A DNA stretch of 10,465 bases from Bacillota bacterium (GTDB lineage: Bacteria; Bacillota_E; Symbiobacteriia; Symbiobacteriales; Symbiobacteriaceae): the NCBI GenBank assembly GCA_003242675.1, contig QGVE01000100.1, positions 1 to 10,465 of the forward strand, in the 5' to 3' direction. The translations under genes and the position numbers were made by a program. The notes under the pieces are model-generated. The model was given only the letters and a program-made list of their open reading frames with translations, was not told the origin of the DNA and searched no databases. Shown here in pieces: positions 1 to 5,655 of the stretch; position 1 is the stretch's first letter; every line of letters starts with the position of its first letter.

Positions 1-1156
1 GCAGCCCCTGCCGGGGCGGCCGGTGGCCCCCCGGCCCCTCGTCGGCGCCGCCGCCGCTGAGGGCCCCCCCCGCCCGGGCGGGGCGCCGGCGCACCGCGTC
101 CATGTCCCCCGCGCCGCCCGCCCGCACCCGCCGACCCCGCTGCCGCTTCCACTTGCCTGCGGCCTGCGTGCGGGACATCACCCGCCCGGCGCCGTGGACC
201 GTGCTGTAGAGCGCCGCCCGGGACTCCGGGTGGTCGACGCCCTCCACCACCACCGCGACGTCGCCCATCGAGCCGCCGATGAACCCCAACTGGCCGGGGA
301 AGAGCGGCGTGGCGCCCTTGCGGATCACCCAGCCCTTCACCCCCCCGTGCTCCTCGTACCAGGCGAAGTTGTGGTGGTTGTGCACGGTGAACGTCGCCTC
401 GGCGCCGAGGATCCGGAGCACCTGGTCGACCACGTAGTCCCGCCCGGCGTAGGCGTAGCGGCCCGCGAGCTGCATCGCGGCGATGTAGGCCTGGCCCAGC
501 TCCGAATCCGCCGGGATGAGCGTCGGCGGCTGGTCCATCGATTCGCCGGGGGTCCCCGCATCCCAGGGGCGGCCGGCGGCCAGGTTCAGGAAGCCGCTGG
601 CGGTCCGGAAGCCAAAGCCCCGGGAGCCGAAGTGCACCGCCACCCAGACCGGCGCGTCATCGTCGATGGGGTCACCCAGGTGCCAGTCCTCCGGCACCTC
701 GGCCATGATGTCGACGTAGTGGTTGCCGGCGCCCACCGTGCCCAGCTGGTCACGGGCCATGGACTTCAGCCCCATGAGGTAGGGCACGTCCCGCCACGTG
801 GGGTCGTCGAACAGCTCGTGATCCACCGGCTCGGCGTTCTTCCGGCCCAGGCCGAAGGCGACCCGGCGGTGGATCTCCGCCGCAATGCGGTCCTTGTCCC
901 GCTTGATGTCCCCGTACACGAGATCCGTCCGCACGGCCTTATTGCCGCACGCGATGTCGTAGCCCACGCCGGAGGGAGAGACGAACTTCTCGTAGAAGAG
1001 CACGCCGCCGATGGGCTGGCTGTAGCCCTTGTGGCCGTCGGCCATGAGGGCCGCCCCCAGCGCCCGGCCCGCCTCGGCGCACCGCTTGAGCTGGTTCAGG
1101 GTGTCCCGGTCGTGCTCGCCGAAGACCGGATACCGCTCCCACAGCGTATACGGCAT
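1..1156 (-). CDS. rtcB: RtcB-family RNA-splicing ligase, 3' end cut by window edge
   Basis: Probable GTP- and Mn2+-dependent RNA ligase that joins a 2',3'-cyclic phosphate or 3'-phosphate end to a 5'-OH end in RNA repair or tRNA splicing; cytoplasmic. At least 385 codons are open to the window edge. Family motifs appear in order: GVGYDIACGN (Asp67, Cys70, metal ligands), LGTVGAGNHY (138-147, Asn/His nucleotide and metal site), HFGSRG (His175), HNHHNF (259-264), RKGATP, GGSMG, and HGAGRVMSR with His321, the expected guanylylated histidine. The ATG at 1156 is preceded by AGGAGG with about 8 nt spacing. It lies 117 nt downstream of the htpX-like gene on the same strand. After residue ~330 the sequence resembles the family only loosely, with runs of Arg/Gly/Pro, and the underlying DNA holds G/C homopolymers (8 Cs at 64-71). 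I suspect sequence errors there rather than a real divergent tail. Family assignment is secure; the C-terminus is not. Confidence 0.93.
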   Translation of the reverse strand, partial: MPYTLWERYPVFGEHDRDTLNQLKRCAEAGRALGAALMADGHKGYSQPIGGVLFYEKFVSPSGVGYDIACGNKAVRTDLVYGDIKRDKDRIAAEIHRRVAFGLGRKNAEPVDHELFDDPTWRDVPYLMGLKSMARDQLGTVGAGNHYVDIMAEVPEDWHLGDPIDDDAPVWVAVHFGSRGFGFRTASGFLNLAAGRPWDAGTPGESMDQPPTLIPADSELGQAYIAAMQLAGRYAYAGRDYVVDQVLRILGAEATFTVHNHHNFAWYEEHGGVKGWVIRKGATPLFPGQLGFIGGSMGDVAVVVEGVDHPESRAALYSTVHGAGRVMSRTQAAGKWKRQRGRRVRAGGAGDMDAVRRRPARAGGALSGGGADEGPGGHRPPRQGL

Positions 1157-1234
1157 CGCATCACCCTCCTGGTTCCCTGGTTCGCTACCCCCCGACAGAC
1201 TTCCTCTCCCGGCCCGCCCGTGCCCGCGCGCCAA

Positions 1235-1257
1235 CCGCCCTGCGCCGGGCAGGGCGG
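1235..1257 (-). terminator. Hairpin between htpX-like and rtcB genes, possible terminator
   Basis: A perfect 9-bp inverted repeat (CCGCCCTGC / GCAGGGCGG) with a 5-nt loop starts 17 nt after the stop of the htpX-like gene. No T-tract follows on the minus strand, so it is either a weak or factor-assisted terminator or a hairpin that stabilises the htpX mRNA end. It would partly separate rtcB from htpX expression. Confidence 0.45.
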
Positions 1258-1273
1258 CTCTCGTCCGAACTGC

Positions 1274-2125
1274 CTATCCGAAGTACGCCAGGAACGGGCG
1301 GGGCGGGCGCATCGCCATCAGCCGGGCGATGCGCAGCCGGGTGGGCGGATGGCTGCTCAGCAGGGCCGCCCAGCCCGTGGGCTCGGCCGGCTCCGGGTAA
1401 CCCAGGAGCCGCTGCCACCAGGTGGGCCGGTTGAGCTGCTCGAGGCGGCGCAGGGCCCGGGCCATCAGCTCCGGCGAGCCCAGCAGTTCGGCCGCCCCGG
1501 CGTCCGCCAGGTACTCCCGCTCCCGGGAGACGGCCATGCGCAGGGCCAGGGCCACCGCCGGGACGCCGGCGGCGACCAGCAGCGCGGCGGCCAGCTCCCC
1601 CGGCCCCACCGGGACCCCCAGGAGCCAGGCGAGGATCACGCCGAAGCGGCCCAGCTCGGCCAGCGCGGTCGCCGCGCCGGCCAGGCCGGCCGCCACCATG
1701 TGGAGCGGCAGGTCGCCGTGCCGGATGTGCGAGAGCTCATGCGCGATGACGGCCGCCAGCTCGTCCGGGGGCATGTACTGCAGGAGCGGCCACGTCACCC
1801 CGATGGCGCTGCTGCTGCGGGTGGCCACGGCGACGGCGTTGACCATCCCGCCGGGCAGGAGGTAGAGGCGCGGCGTCGGCAGCCCGGCCCGCCGGGCGAG
1901 CGCCCCCACCAGTTCGTACAGGTCGGGGGCTTCGAACCACTGGATCGGGCGGGCGCCCATCTGCCGCAGCGAGGCCCAGTTCCGGCCCCGGTAGGCGGCG
2001 GTGCTGGTCAGGAGCGAAACGGCGATCAGGGCCGCGGCACCGAGAGGGCCCACCGTGGCCCAGCCCACCAGGGCGGCGAGCCCCAGCAGTGCGGCCAGGG
2101 AGAGGGTCGTGCGCAGGGTGAGCAT
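1274..2125 (-). CDS. htpX: HtpX-like M48 family membrane zinc metalloprotease
   Basis: A 283-residue integral-membrane metalloprotease, close to the usual HtpX length. The family degrades misfolded or damaged membrane proteins with its active site facing the cytoplasm. Two N-terminal hydrophobic segments (about 8-25 and 28-44) precede the catalytic domain. HELSH at 129-133 supplies two zinc-binding histidines and the catalytic Glu130; SREREYLAD (200-208) supplies the third ligand, probably Glu204. Further hydrophobic stretches lie at about 144-171 and 177-195. The reading frame extends further upstream, but ATG 2125 is chosen because a purine-rich Shine-Dalgarno (AAAGGTGGTG) sits just before it, a promoter lies directly upstream, and the N-terminal membrane segments begin here. 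The gene is transcribed away from the ybaK-like gene and towards rtcB. A stress role is known for the family and only inferred here. Confidence 0.9.
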   Translation of the reverse strand: MLTLRTTLSLAALLGLAALVGWATVGPLGAAALIAVSLLTSTAAYRGRNWASLRQMGARPIQWFEAPDLYELVGALARRAGLPTPRLYLLPGGMVNAVAVATRSSSAIGVTWPLLQYMPPDELAAVIAHELSHIRHGDLPLHMVAAGLAGAATALAELGRFGVILAWLLGVPVGPGELAAALLVAAGVPAVALALRMAVSREREYLADAGAAELLGSPELMARALRRLEQLNRPTWWQRLLGYPEPAEPTGWAALLSSHPPTRLRIARLMAMRPPRPFLAYFG

Positions 2126-2147
2126 CGCGCCACCACCTTTCCCTTTT

Positions 2148-2176
2148 ATTGTGCGGTAAAGGTCAGGGAAAGTCAA
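2148..2176 (-). promoter_or_regulatory. Sigma-A-like promoter of the htpX-like gene
   Basis: On the minus strand TTGACT (2171-2176) is separated by 17 nt from CACAAT (2148-2153), followed by an AT-rich AAAAGGG. The -35 matches five of six consensus bases and the -10 four of six, with ideal spacing. The predicted transcript start is near 2141, almost on top of the Shine-Dalgarno, so the leader would be very short (about 15 nt). Confidence 0.65.
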
Positions 2177-2533
2177 GACGCGGGCCTGCCGCCCGGGGAG
2201 CCGGTCCCGGCGCCCTGCCGGGGCCACACACCGCCGCCCTGCAGGATCGCGTGCCGCCGCCCTGCGGGGCCGCCTGCCGCCGCGGAGCCGGCTCACGGAC
2301 GGACCGACTGCGGGGCGGTCGAGGCCAGCCGGCCGCGCGGGTTCGGCGTGGGGGAGCCATGGTTCGATTCCACCATGAAGGACTATGCGCCAACCTGTTG
2401 AAGCATGTAGAATATTTGGTCCAGTCGGATCGAGTGGATGGCGCCCGGTGGGTCCGCCCGGCCGGCGACCTACTCGGGGTTCCGCCCGGACGTCTCGACG
2501 GATGGACCAAGGCACCGGAAGGGAGGGTGTGCG
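2177..2533. other. Gene-free divergent region with RNA-like inverted repeats
   Basis: I see no convincing gene here; the open frames crossing it are low-complexity Arg/Gly/Pro/Ala readings of GC-rich DNA. The part at 2178-2350 is extremely GC-rich, with a 12-bp direct repeat CCGCCGCCCTGC at 2231-2242 and 2254-2265. An inverted repeat CATGGT/ACCATG (2358-2363, 2372-2377, 8-nt loop) follows. The stretch 2380-2420 is AT-richer and holds a -10-like TAGAAT (2408-2413) without a good -35. A longer-range repeat TTGGTCCA (2416-2423) pairs with TGGACCAA (2503-2510), ending just before the Shine-Dalgarno of the ybaK-like gene. It may therefore be a structured 5' leader. The direct repeat TCCGCCCGG occurs twice inside it. 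Confidence 0.4.
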
Positions 2534-3037
2534 TTGACGCGGAGCGCGTCGTTGGAACCGGAACCGATCGCACGCGTCCGGGCCGCGCTGCAGGCCGCCG
2601 GGGTCGAGGGCGAGATCCGCACGTTCGCGGAGCTGCTGACCACCGCCCAGGCCGCGGCCGATGCGCTGGGGGTGGAGCTGGGCCGCATCGCCAAGTCCAT
2701 CCTGCTCTTCGCCGGCGGCGAGCCCGTGCTGGTGGTGGCGGCGGGCGACCGACGGGTGGACCGCCAGAAGGTGAAGGCCCTGCTGAACCGGGGCAAGGTG
2801 ACCCTCGCCGGCCCCGACGAGGTGCTGGCGGTGACGGGCTTTGTGGCCGGCGGCGTCGCCCCGGTGGGGCTGCTGCGGCCCGTGACCGTGCTCCTGGACG
2901 AGAGCCTGCGCCGCTTCCCGGACATCTGGGCGGGCGGCGGCGTGCCCGAGGCCCTGCTGCGCATCCGGGTGGACGACCTGCCCCGCGCCACGGGCGGGGT
3001 ATTTGCGGATGTGGCAGCGGAGCAGGATTCGGCGTAG
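2534..3037 (+). CDS. YbaK/ProX-type aminoacyl-tRNA deacylase-like protein
   Basis: A 167-residue protein of the YbaK/aminoacyl-tRNA-synthetase-associated domain family. Members hydrolyse mischarged tRNA in trans, for example Cys- or Ala-tRNA(Pro), and act in the cytoplasm. Visible family features are the AKSILLF segment with Lys54 in the position of the conserved catalytic lysine, LVVAAGDRRVD (66-76) followed by KVKALL, the GFVAGGVAPVG loop (102-112) matching the family GGV-P-G motif, and WAGGG (132-136). The start is the TTG at 2534: GGGAGG lies about 7 nt before it, and it gives the family's usual length, whereas upstream in-frame sequence is not protein-like. The substrate cannot be told from sequence. 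It is transcribed in the same direction as the peptide operon but separated from it by 141 nt containing a strong promoter, so it is probably an independent unit. Confidence 0.85.
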   Translation: MTRSASLEPEPIARVRAALQAAGVEGEIRTFAELLTTAQAAADALGVELGRIAKSILLFAGGEPVLVVAAGDRRVDRQKVKALLNRGKVTLAGPDEVLAVTGFVAGGVAPVGLLRPVTVLLDESLRRFPDIWAGGGVPEALLRIRVDDLPRATGGVFADVAAEQDSA

Positions 3038-3107
3038 CCGGCGGGGCGACCTTGCGGATGGAACTCGACCGTATGGGGATCGAACTATTCAAAATATCCA
3101 CTCAAAA

Positions 3108-3125
3108 CCATATTGACCCATATGG
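3108..3125. promoter_or_regulatory. Inverted repeat overlapping the -35 box, candidate operator
   Basis: CCATAT - TGACCC - ATATGG is a perfect 6-bp inverted repeat with a 6-bp spacer, centred on the -35 hexamer. A homodimeric repressor bound here would block RNA polymerase. No regulator gene is adjacent, so the regulator is unknown and the repeat could be fortuitous. Confidence 0.4.
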
Positions 3126-3141
3126 ACGTCCTACGTATAAT
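3113..3141 (+). promoter_or_regulatory. Near-consensus sigma-A promoter of the peptide operon
   Basis: TTGACC (3113-3118), a 17-nt spacer and a perfect TATAAT (3136-3141). The preceding 3085-3112 is strikingly AT-rich for this genome (AACTATTCAAAATATCC), resembling an UP element. The predicted transcript start is near 3148, giving a leader of about 30 nt before the C39 peptidase start at 3179. This is the best promoter in the window and argues that the block behind it is a separately expressed unit. Confidence 0.85.
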
Positions 3142-3178
3142 GACTGACAAGAGCGAATTGTAATCCGTAGGGAAAGAA

Positions 3179-3706
3179 ATGGCTCGCCGGGTTTTTTCCG
3201 CTGCGTCCGCGCTGCTGGGACTGTTCCTTCTGATATTCGCAATTTCATATGCATTAACGGTCAGCAAGGCCTACCTCGGCGTGACCGTGCTGGCGGAGGG
3301 CGACCCCGAATTCAGGCAGACCACGGATGTATCGTGCGGCCCGGCGGCGCTGCGCTACATCCTGGCGCACGAGTTCGGGGTCTCGGTTTCCGAGGAGGAA
3401 ATCGCCCGGCTGGCGGGAACGGGCGAAACCGGAACGACGCTGGCAGGACTGCGGCAGGCTGCCGAAGCGCTCGGCTTTGCGGCGACATCCTGGCGGTGGC
3501 CGAAGCAGAACCTGGGCGAACTGCCCCTACCGGCCGTGGCGTACATGCACCGCACCCAGCACTACGTCGTCCTGACGGAGGTCCGGCCCGACTTTGTCGA
3601 AGTGTTCGACCCGGCGCAAGGCGCTTACGTTCAGTTCACCTGGCATTCCTTCGCCTACTTCTGGAGCGGCGTGGTCATGGTCCTCGACCGCCCGCAGGGT
3701 TCCTGA
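3179..3706 (+). CDS. Stand-alone, membrane-anchored C39-type cysteine peptidase
   Basis: A 175-residue protein. An N-terminal MARR is followed by one hydrophobic helix (about 5-28), then a C39-like papain-fold domain. Catalytic residues are visible: Gln47 (oxyanion hole) and Cys53 in QTTDVSCGPAAL, His128 in HYVVL, and Asp144 in VFDPAQG. C39 peptidases normally cut leaders after double-glycine-type sites and are usually the cytoplasmic N-terminal domain of an ABC exporter. Here there is no ABC domain, and the positive-inside rule places the catalytic domain outside the cell. It is the first gene of the operon, 82 nt before the first precursor-like gene, whose leader-like motif it could cut. 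The ATG at 3179 follows TAGGGAAAG. Codons 15-30 are unusually AT-rich (ATA, TCA, TTA). It could instead be a general C39-like peptidase unrelated to the peptides, but the neighbourhood argues otherwise. Confidence 0.85.
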   Translation: MARRVFSAASALLGLFLLIFAISYALTVSKAYLGVTVLAEGDPEFRQTTDVSCGPAALRYILAHEFGVSVSEEEIARLAGTGETGTTLAGLRQAAEALGFAATSWRWPKQNLGELPLPAVAYMHRTQHYVVLTEVRPDFVEVFDPAQGAYVQFTWHSFAYFWSGVVMVLDRPQGS

Positions 3707-3713
3707 GCCCCAC

Positions 3714-3738
3714 CAGGTTGTGAGCGCGCCACAACCTG
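3714..3738 (+). terminator. Intra-operon hairpin between peptidase and first peptide gene
   Basis: A perfect 9-bp inverted repeat (CAGGTTGTG / CACAACCTG) with a 7-nt loop starts 8 nt after the peptidase stop codon. Only a short TT follows, so read-through is expected. It may be an attenuator or an RNA-processing or stability element that sets a different level for the peptide mRNA than for the peptidase. Confidence 0.45.
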
Positions 3739-3788
3739 TTGGGAAATAGAGGGCATTGGCCCAAAGGTCTGCGAAGGAGGGGTTGACT

Positions 3789-4154
3789 GTGTCGCTGAGT
3801 GTCTTGCACGAGCAGAGGGTGCCCCTGAGCTGGGCCGTGCTGGTGGCCTTGGTTGCGCTGCTGGTCGCCACCACCTTCCTGCCGGCCGCGTCCACCCCGA
3901 CCACCAGCTATCAGCTGTCCTACGCTGAGGAGCAAGTCATCACGGGTGCCGGATCTGGATGGGGTTACTTCTGGATCGCGGTCGGCGTGGCTGCCGTGGC
4001 CGTCGGCGTGGCGATGGCTGCCGGGCCTGCCGCCGCCATCATCGCCGGAACGGCCAAGGCCGGTGCCGGGCTGAAGGTGCTGGAAGGCGCCGCGCTCATC
4101 GCCACTGGCCTGGGCAGCATCGCACAAGGGGCATCCCAGCTGGCCAAGAAGTGA
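3789..4154 (+). CDS. Bacteriocin-like precursor peptide 1 (putative)
   Basis: A 121-residue protein without a recognised family. The GTG at 3789 is chosen because AGGAGG (3775-3780) lies 8 nt before it; TTG at 3783 is too close and TTG at 3756 has no ribosome site. Architecture: a short basic N-terminus (VLHEQR), one membrane helix (about 13-31), a linker of Pro/Thr/Ser, then LSYAEEQVITGA (43-54), which fits the double-glycine leader consensus LSxxELxxIxGG at L, S, E, I and G, with Ala as an accepted last residue. A cut there leaves a 67-residue Gly/Ala-rich domain beginning GSGW, with no Cys, net charge about +3 (K90, K96, K120, K121, E99) and a terminal Lys-Lys. It is paralogous to the next gene. 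Inferred role: secreted membrane-active peptide. A structural glycine-rich membrane protein is the main alternative. Confidence 0.75.
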   Translation: MSLSVLHEQRVPLSWAVLVALVALLVATTFLPAASTPTTSYQLSYAEEQVITGAGSGWGYFWIAVGVAAVAVGVAMAAGPAAAIIAGTAKAGAGLKVLEGAALIATGLGSIAQGASQLAKK

Positions 4155-4166
4155 AGCCCCTCGGGG

Positions 4167-4176
4167 AAGGAGGTGA
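4167..4176 (+). promoter_or_regulatory. Near-perfect Shine-Dalgarno of peptide 2
   Basis: AAGGAGGTGA is fully complementary to the typical 16S rRNA anti-Shine-Dalgarno. It is placed 28 nt after the end of peptide 1, with 6 nt left before the ATG at 4183. It is the strongest ribosome site in the window and implies very high translation of peptide 2. Confidence 0.8.
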
Positions 4177-4182
4177 GTCTGT

Positions 4183-4578
4183 ATGGCGCTCTTGGTTGCG
4201 CACCGCCAGCCCATCGCATGGCCCGTGCTGATCGGGCTTCTGTTGATGCTGCTGGTGGCCGTGAGCGGCCAGGTGGCCGGCAAGGGGGTCGCGGTGCTCA
4301 CCAGTGGGACCGCCGTCTCCACGGCCGTCGAGATCGATGCGGCTGAGGCCCTCCTGGTTGAGGGCAAGGGCTGGAAGACTGTCGCCACCGTCGCCGCGAT
4401 CGGCGCCGTCGTGCTCGGCGGCATCGCCTTCTCCGTCGGCATGGGCGTGGCCGTGGCGGCCGCCGCGGGATCGCTCTCGGCCAAAGCAGGTTTGACAGGT
4501 GCCGCCGCCATGGTCGGTGGTGTGACGGGCATAGGACAGGGGCTGCAGGCCCTGGAAGAGTTGTATAAGAAGAAGTAG
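4183..4578 (+). CDS. Bacteriocin-like precursor peptide 2, paralogue of peptide 1 (putative)
   Basis: A 131-residue protein with the same plan as peptide 1: N-terminus V-x-H-x-Q (V5, H7, Q9 in identical positions), a membrane helix (about 13-28), a linker, then IDAAEALLVEGKG (51-63) in the place of the double-glycine leader, followed by Trp64. The domain from Gly63 is 69 residues, Gly/Ala-rich, Cys-free, net charge about +3, and ends in KKK. Near the C-terminus both paralogues share the pattern GAA-x4-G-x3-I-x-Q-G without a gap (G106-G120 here, G100-G114 in peptide 1). G112, G116 and G120 form a GxxxGxxxG glycine zipper. The Gly-Lys-Gly at the presumed cut site is not canonical, so either the site shifts to Gly63/Trp64 or processing differs between the two. 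The ATG at 4183 is fixed by its ribosome site. Inferred role: partner peptide of a two-component toxin. Confidence 0.75.
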   Translation: MALLVAHRQPIAWPVLIGLLLMLLVAVSGQVAGKGVAVLTSGTAVSTAVEIDAAEALLVEGKGWKTVATVAAIGAVVLGGIAFSVGMGVAVAAAAGSLSAKAGLTGAAAMVGGVTGIGQGLQALEELYKKK

Positions 4579-4600
4579 GTCGAACCGTACGGCTGGCATG

Positions 4601-4635
4601 GGCGGGCCAGGTGCATGCCACGCACTTGGCCCCCC
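4601..4635 (+). terminator. Strong hairpin after peptide 2, partial terminator or mRNA stabiliser
   Basis: GGGCCAGGTGC (4604-4614) pairs with GCACTTGGCCC (4622-4632) over 11 bp, with one G-U pair and a 7-nt loop. Beyond one mismatch, two more G-C pairs extend the stem. No T-tract follows. Placed 22 nt after the peptide 2 stop, it probably limits read-through into the transporter genes or protects the peptide mRNA. It also makes an upstream GTG start (4611) for the next gene unlikely. Confidence 0.55.
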
Positions 4636-4673
4636 TCTGGTCCCCCAGACTGTGGGAGCTCGGTGGTGATGGA

Positions 4674-5354
4674 ATGCGCGCCGCAACAACACCTCCTTCC
4701 CCGTGGCTGCTCACGCTCCGGTACTGGTGGGAGCCCGGGGAGGTGTTCCGCGGATTGCGGACGAAACCCGCCTGGTTTCCGGCCTACCTGTTGACCGCCT
4801 CCCTGATGGCAGCCGGCACCCTGATCGCCTACAGCCATGTCACCGCGAGCACCCGCGAGGCCCTGTCGCAGGCCGGCGTGGCTGAAGGTTTCCTGCGCGT
4901 CATCATGACCTCGACTTCCATCGGTCTGGCGCTGACGCCGCTTGTCTCACCGCTGATCGCCGCGGTGCTCGTCTCCTATCTGCTGCTTCTCGTAGGCATC
5001 TTTATGGGTGCACCGGTGCGGTTCGGACAGCTCTTCAGCCTCGCCATGTGGAGCTTTGTGCCCTTCCAGGGGCTGCGCTTCCTCGTCCAGGGGATCGTCG
5101 CTCCCCTGGCCGGGGTGCCGGCCATCGACGCGGTGGATCTGAGTCTGGCCGTGCTGTTGCCCGCCACACTCCCGGCGGTGGCGCTGGCCGTCGCGAGCCA
5201 GATCGACCCCTTCTACCTCTGGTCGCTGGGGCTGCTCACCCTGGGCTACGCGACCATGTTCCGCCGCAGCAGGAAGGAAGCGCTGGCGGTGAGCTTCCTC
5301 CTGATGGGCGTGCGCACTGTTCTCACGGTCCTCATCCTCCGGGCTGACATCTGA
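4674..5354 (+). CDS. Yip1-domain-like multispanning membrane protein
   Basis: A 226-residue integral membrane protein with an amphipathic N-terminus containing WEPGEVFRGLRTKPAW (residues ~14-30), the pattern that opens bacterial Yip1/YIF-type proteins (PxEVFxxLRxxPxW), followed by about five to six hydrophobic helices. The ATG at 4674 fits this family start; the ribosome site before it is weak (GGTGGTGATGG). A GTG at 4611 in frame would add 21 residues but lies in a hairpin. In Bacillus subtilis the Yip1-type protein YknW works with the YknXYZ ABC transporter in protection against the SdpC toxin, which makes a role in peptide self-protection or export plausible here. Domain call is by pattern only; function is inferred. 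Confidence 0.7.
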   Translation: MRAATTPPSPWLLTLRYWWEPGEVFRGLRTKPAWFPAYLLTASLMAAGTLIAYSHVTASTREALSQAGVAEGFLRVIMTSTSIGLALTPLVSPLIAAVLVSYLLLLVGIFMGAPVRFGQLFSLAMWSFVPFQGLRFLVQGIVAPLAGVPAIDAVDLSLAVLLPATLPAVALAVASQIDPFYLWSLGLLTLGYATMFRRSRKEALAVSFLLMGVRTVLTVLILRADI

Positions 5355-5376
5355 CGACAAAGGGGTGGTAAGACCC

Positions 5377-5655
5377 GTGGTCCGGCTGCTCTGGCTGGCA
5401 TCGGCGCTGCTGACGATCGCCTCGGGAGTCATCTGGGTTGTGCACTTCCAGGAGATCATGCAGCACGGCAGCATCATCAAGCGAGCGGTGCTGCCGGTGC
5501 TGGTGGTGGCCTTCGCGGTGGTGCTGTTCTTCTGCAGGGGGCAGTTTTTCACCGGCAAGCACGAACCGATGGAACCGACCCCCATTCTGCTCCTGGGAAT
5601 CAGCCTGGCGCTGGTGTCCGCAATGACGTTTGGGCTGAAGGGGCTGGGACAGTGA
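5377..5655 (+). CDS. Small three-helix membrane protein, unknown function
   Basis: A 92-residue hydrophobic protein with helices at about 5-24, 40-56 and 71-88 (LLWLASALLTIASGVIWVV, AVLPVLVVAFAVVLFF, ILLLGISLALVSAMTFGL) and a charged loop (FTGKHEPMEPT). No family recognised. GTG 5377 is preferred because GGGGTGG (5362-5368) lies about 8 nt upstream; GTG 5365 in the same frame would add four residues but overlaps this site. It starts 22 nt after the Yip1-like gene, and its stop overlaps the ABC ATPase start by 4 nt (GTGA), so the two are translationally coupled. Size, hydrophobicity and place in the operon resemble dedicated immunity proteins of bacteriocin clusters; an accessory transporter subunit is equally possible. 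Confidence 0.7.
   Translation: MVRLLWLASALLTIASGVIWVVHFQEIMQHGSIIKRAVLPVLVVAFAVVLFFCRGQFFTGKHEPMEPTPILLLGISLALVSAMTFGLKGLGQ

Noticed and set aside
2355..2378. tRNA-like T-arm string GGTTCGATTCC
   Set aside because: The flanking bases do not form a 5-bp T-stem, and no acceptor, D or anticodon arm or CCA end is found; it is the loop of a simple inverted repeat.
23..2401. Long plus-strand open frame of 792 codons across rtcB and htpX
   Set aside because: Antisense to two genes with clear family motifs; its translation is low-complexity Arg/Gly/Pro/His, an artefact of high GC content.
2440..2470. T-box riboswitch core-like string GGTGGGTCCGC
   Set aside because: One mismatch in the invariant ACC part and no recognisable specifier stem or terminator; kept only as a weak remark on the leader.
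3789..4578. Lanthipeptide, sactipeptide or circular bacteriocin precursors
   Set aside because: Both peptides lack cysteine; no modification enzyme or DUF95/SpoIIM-type circularisation partner is present, and the C-termini are Lys-rich instead of aromatic.
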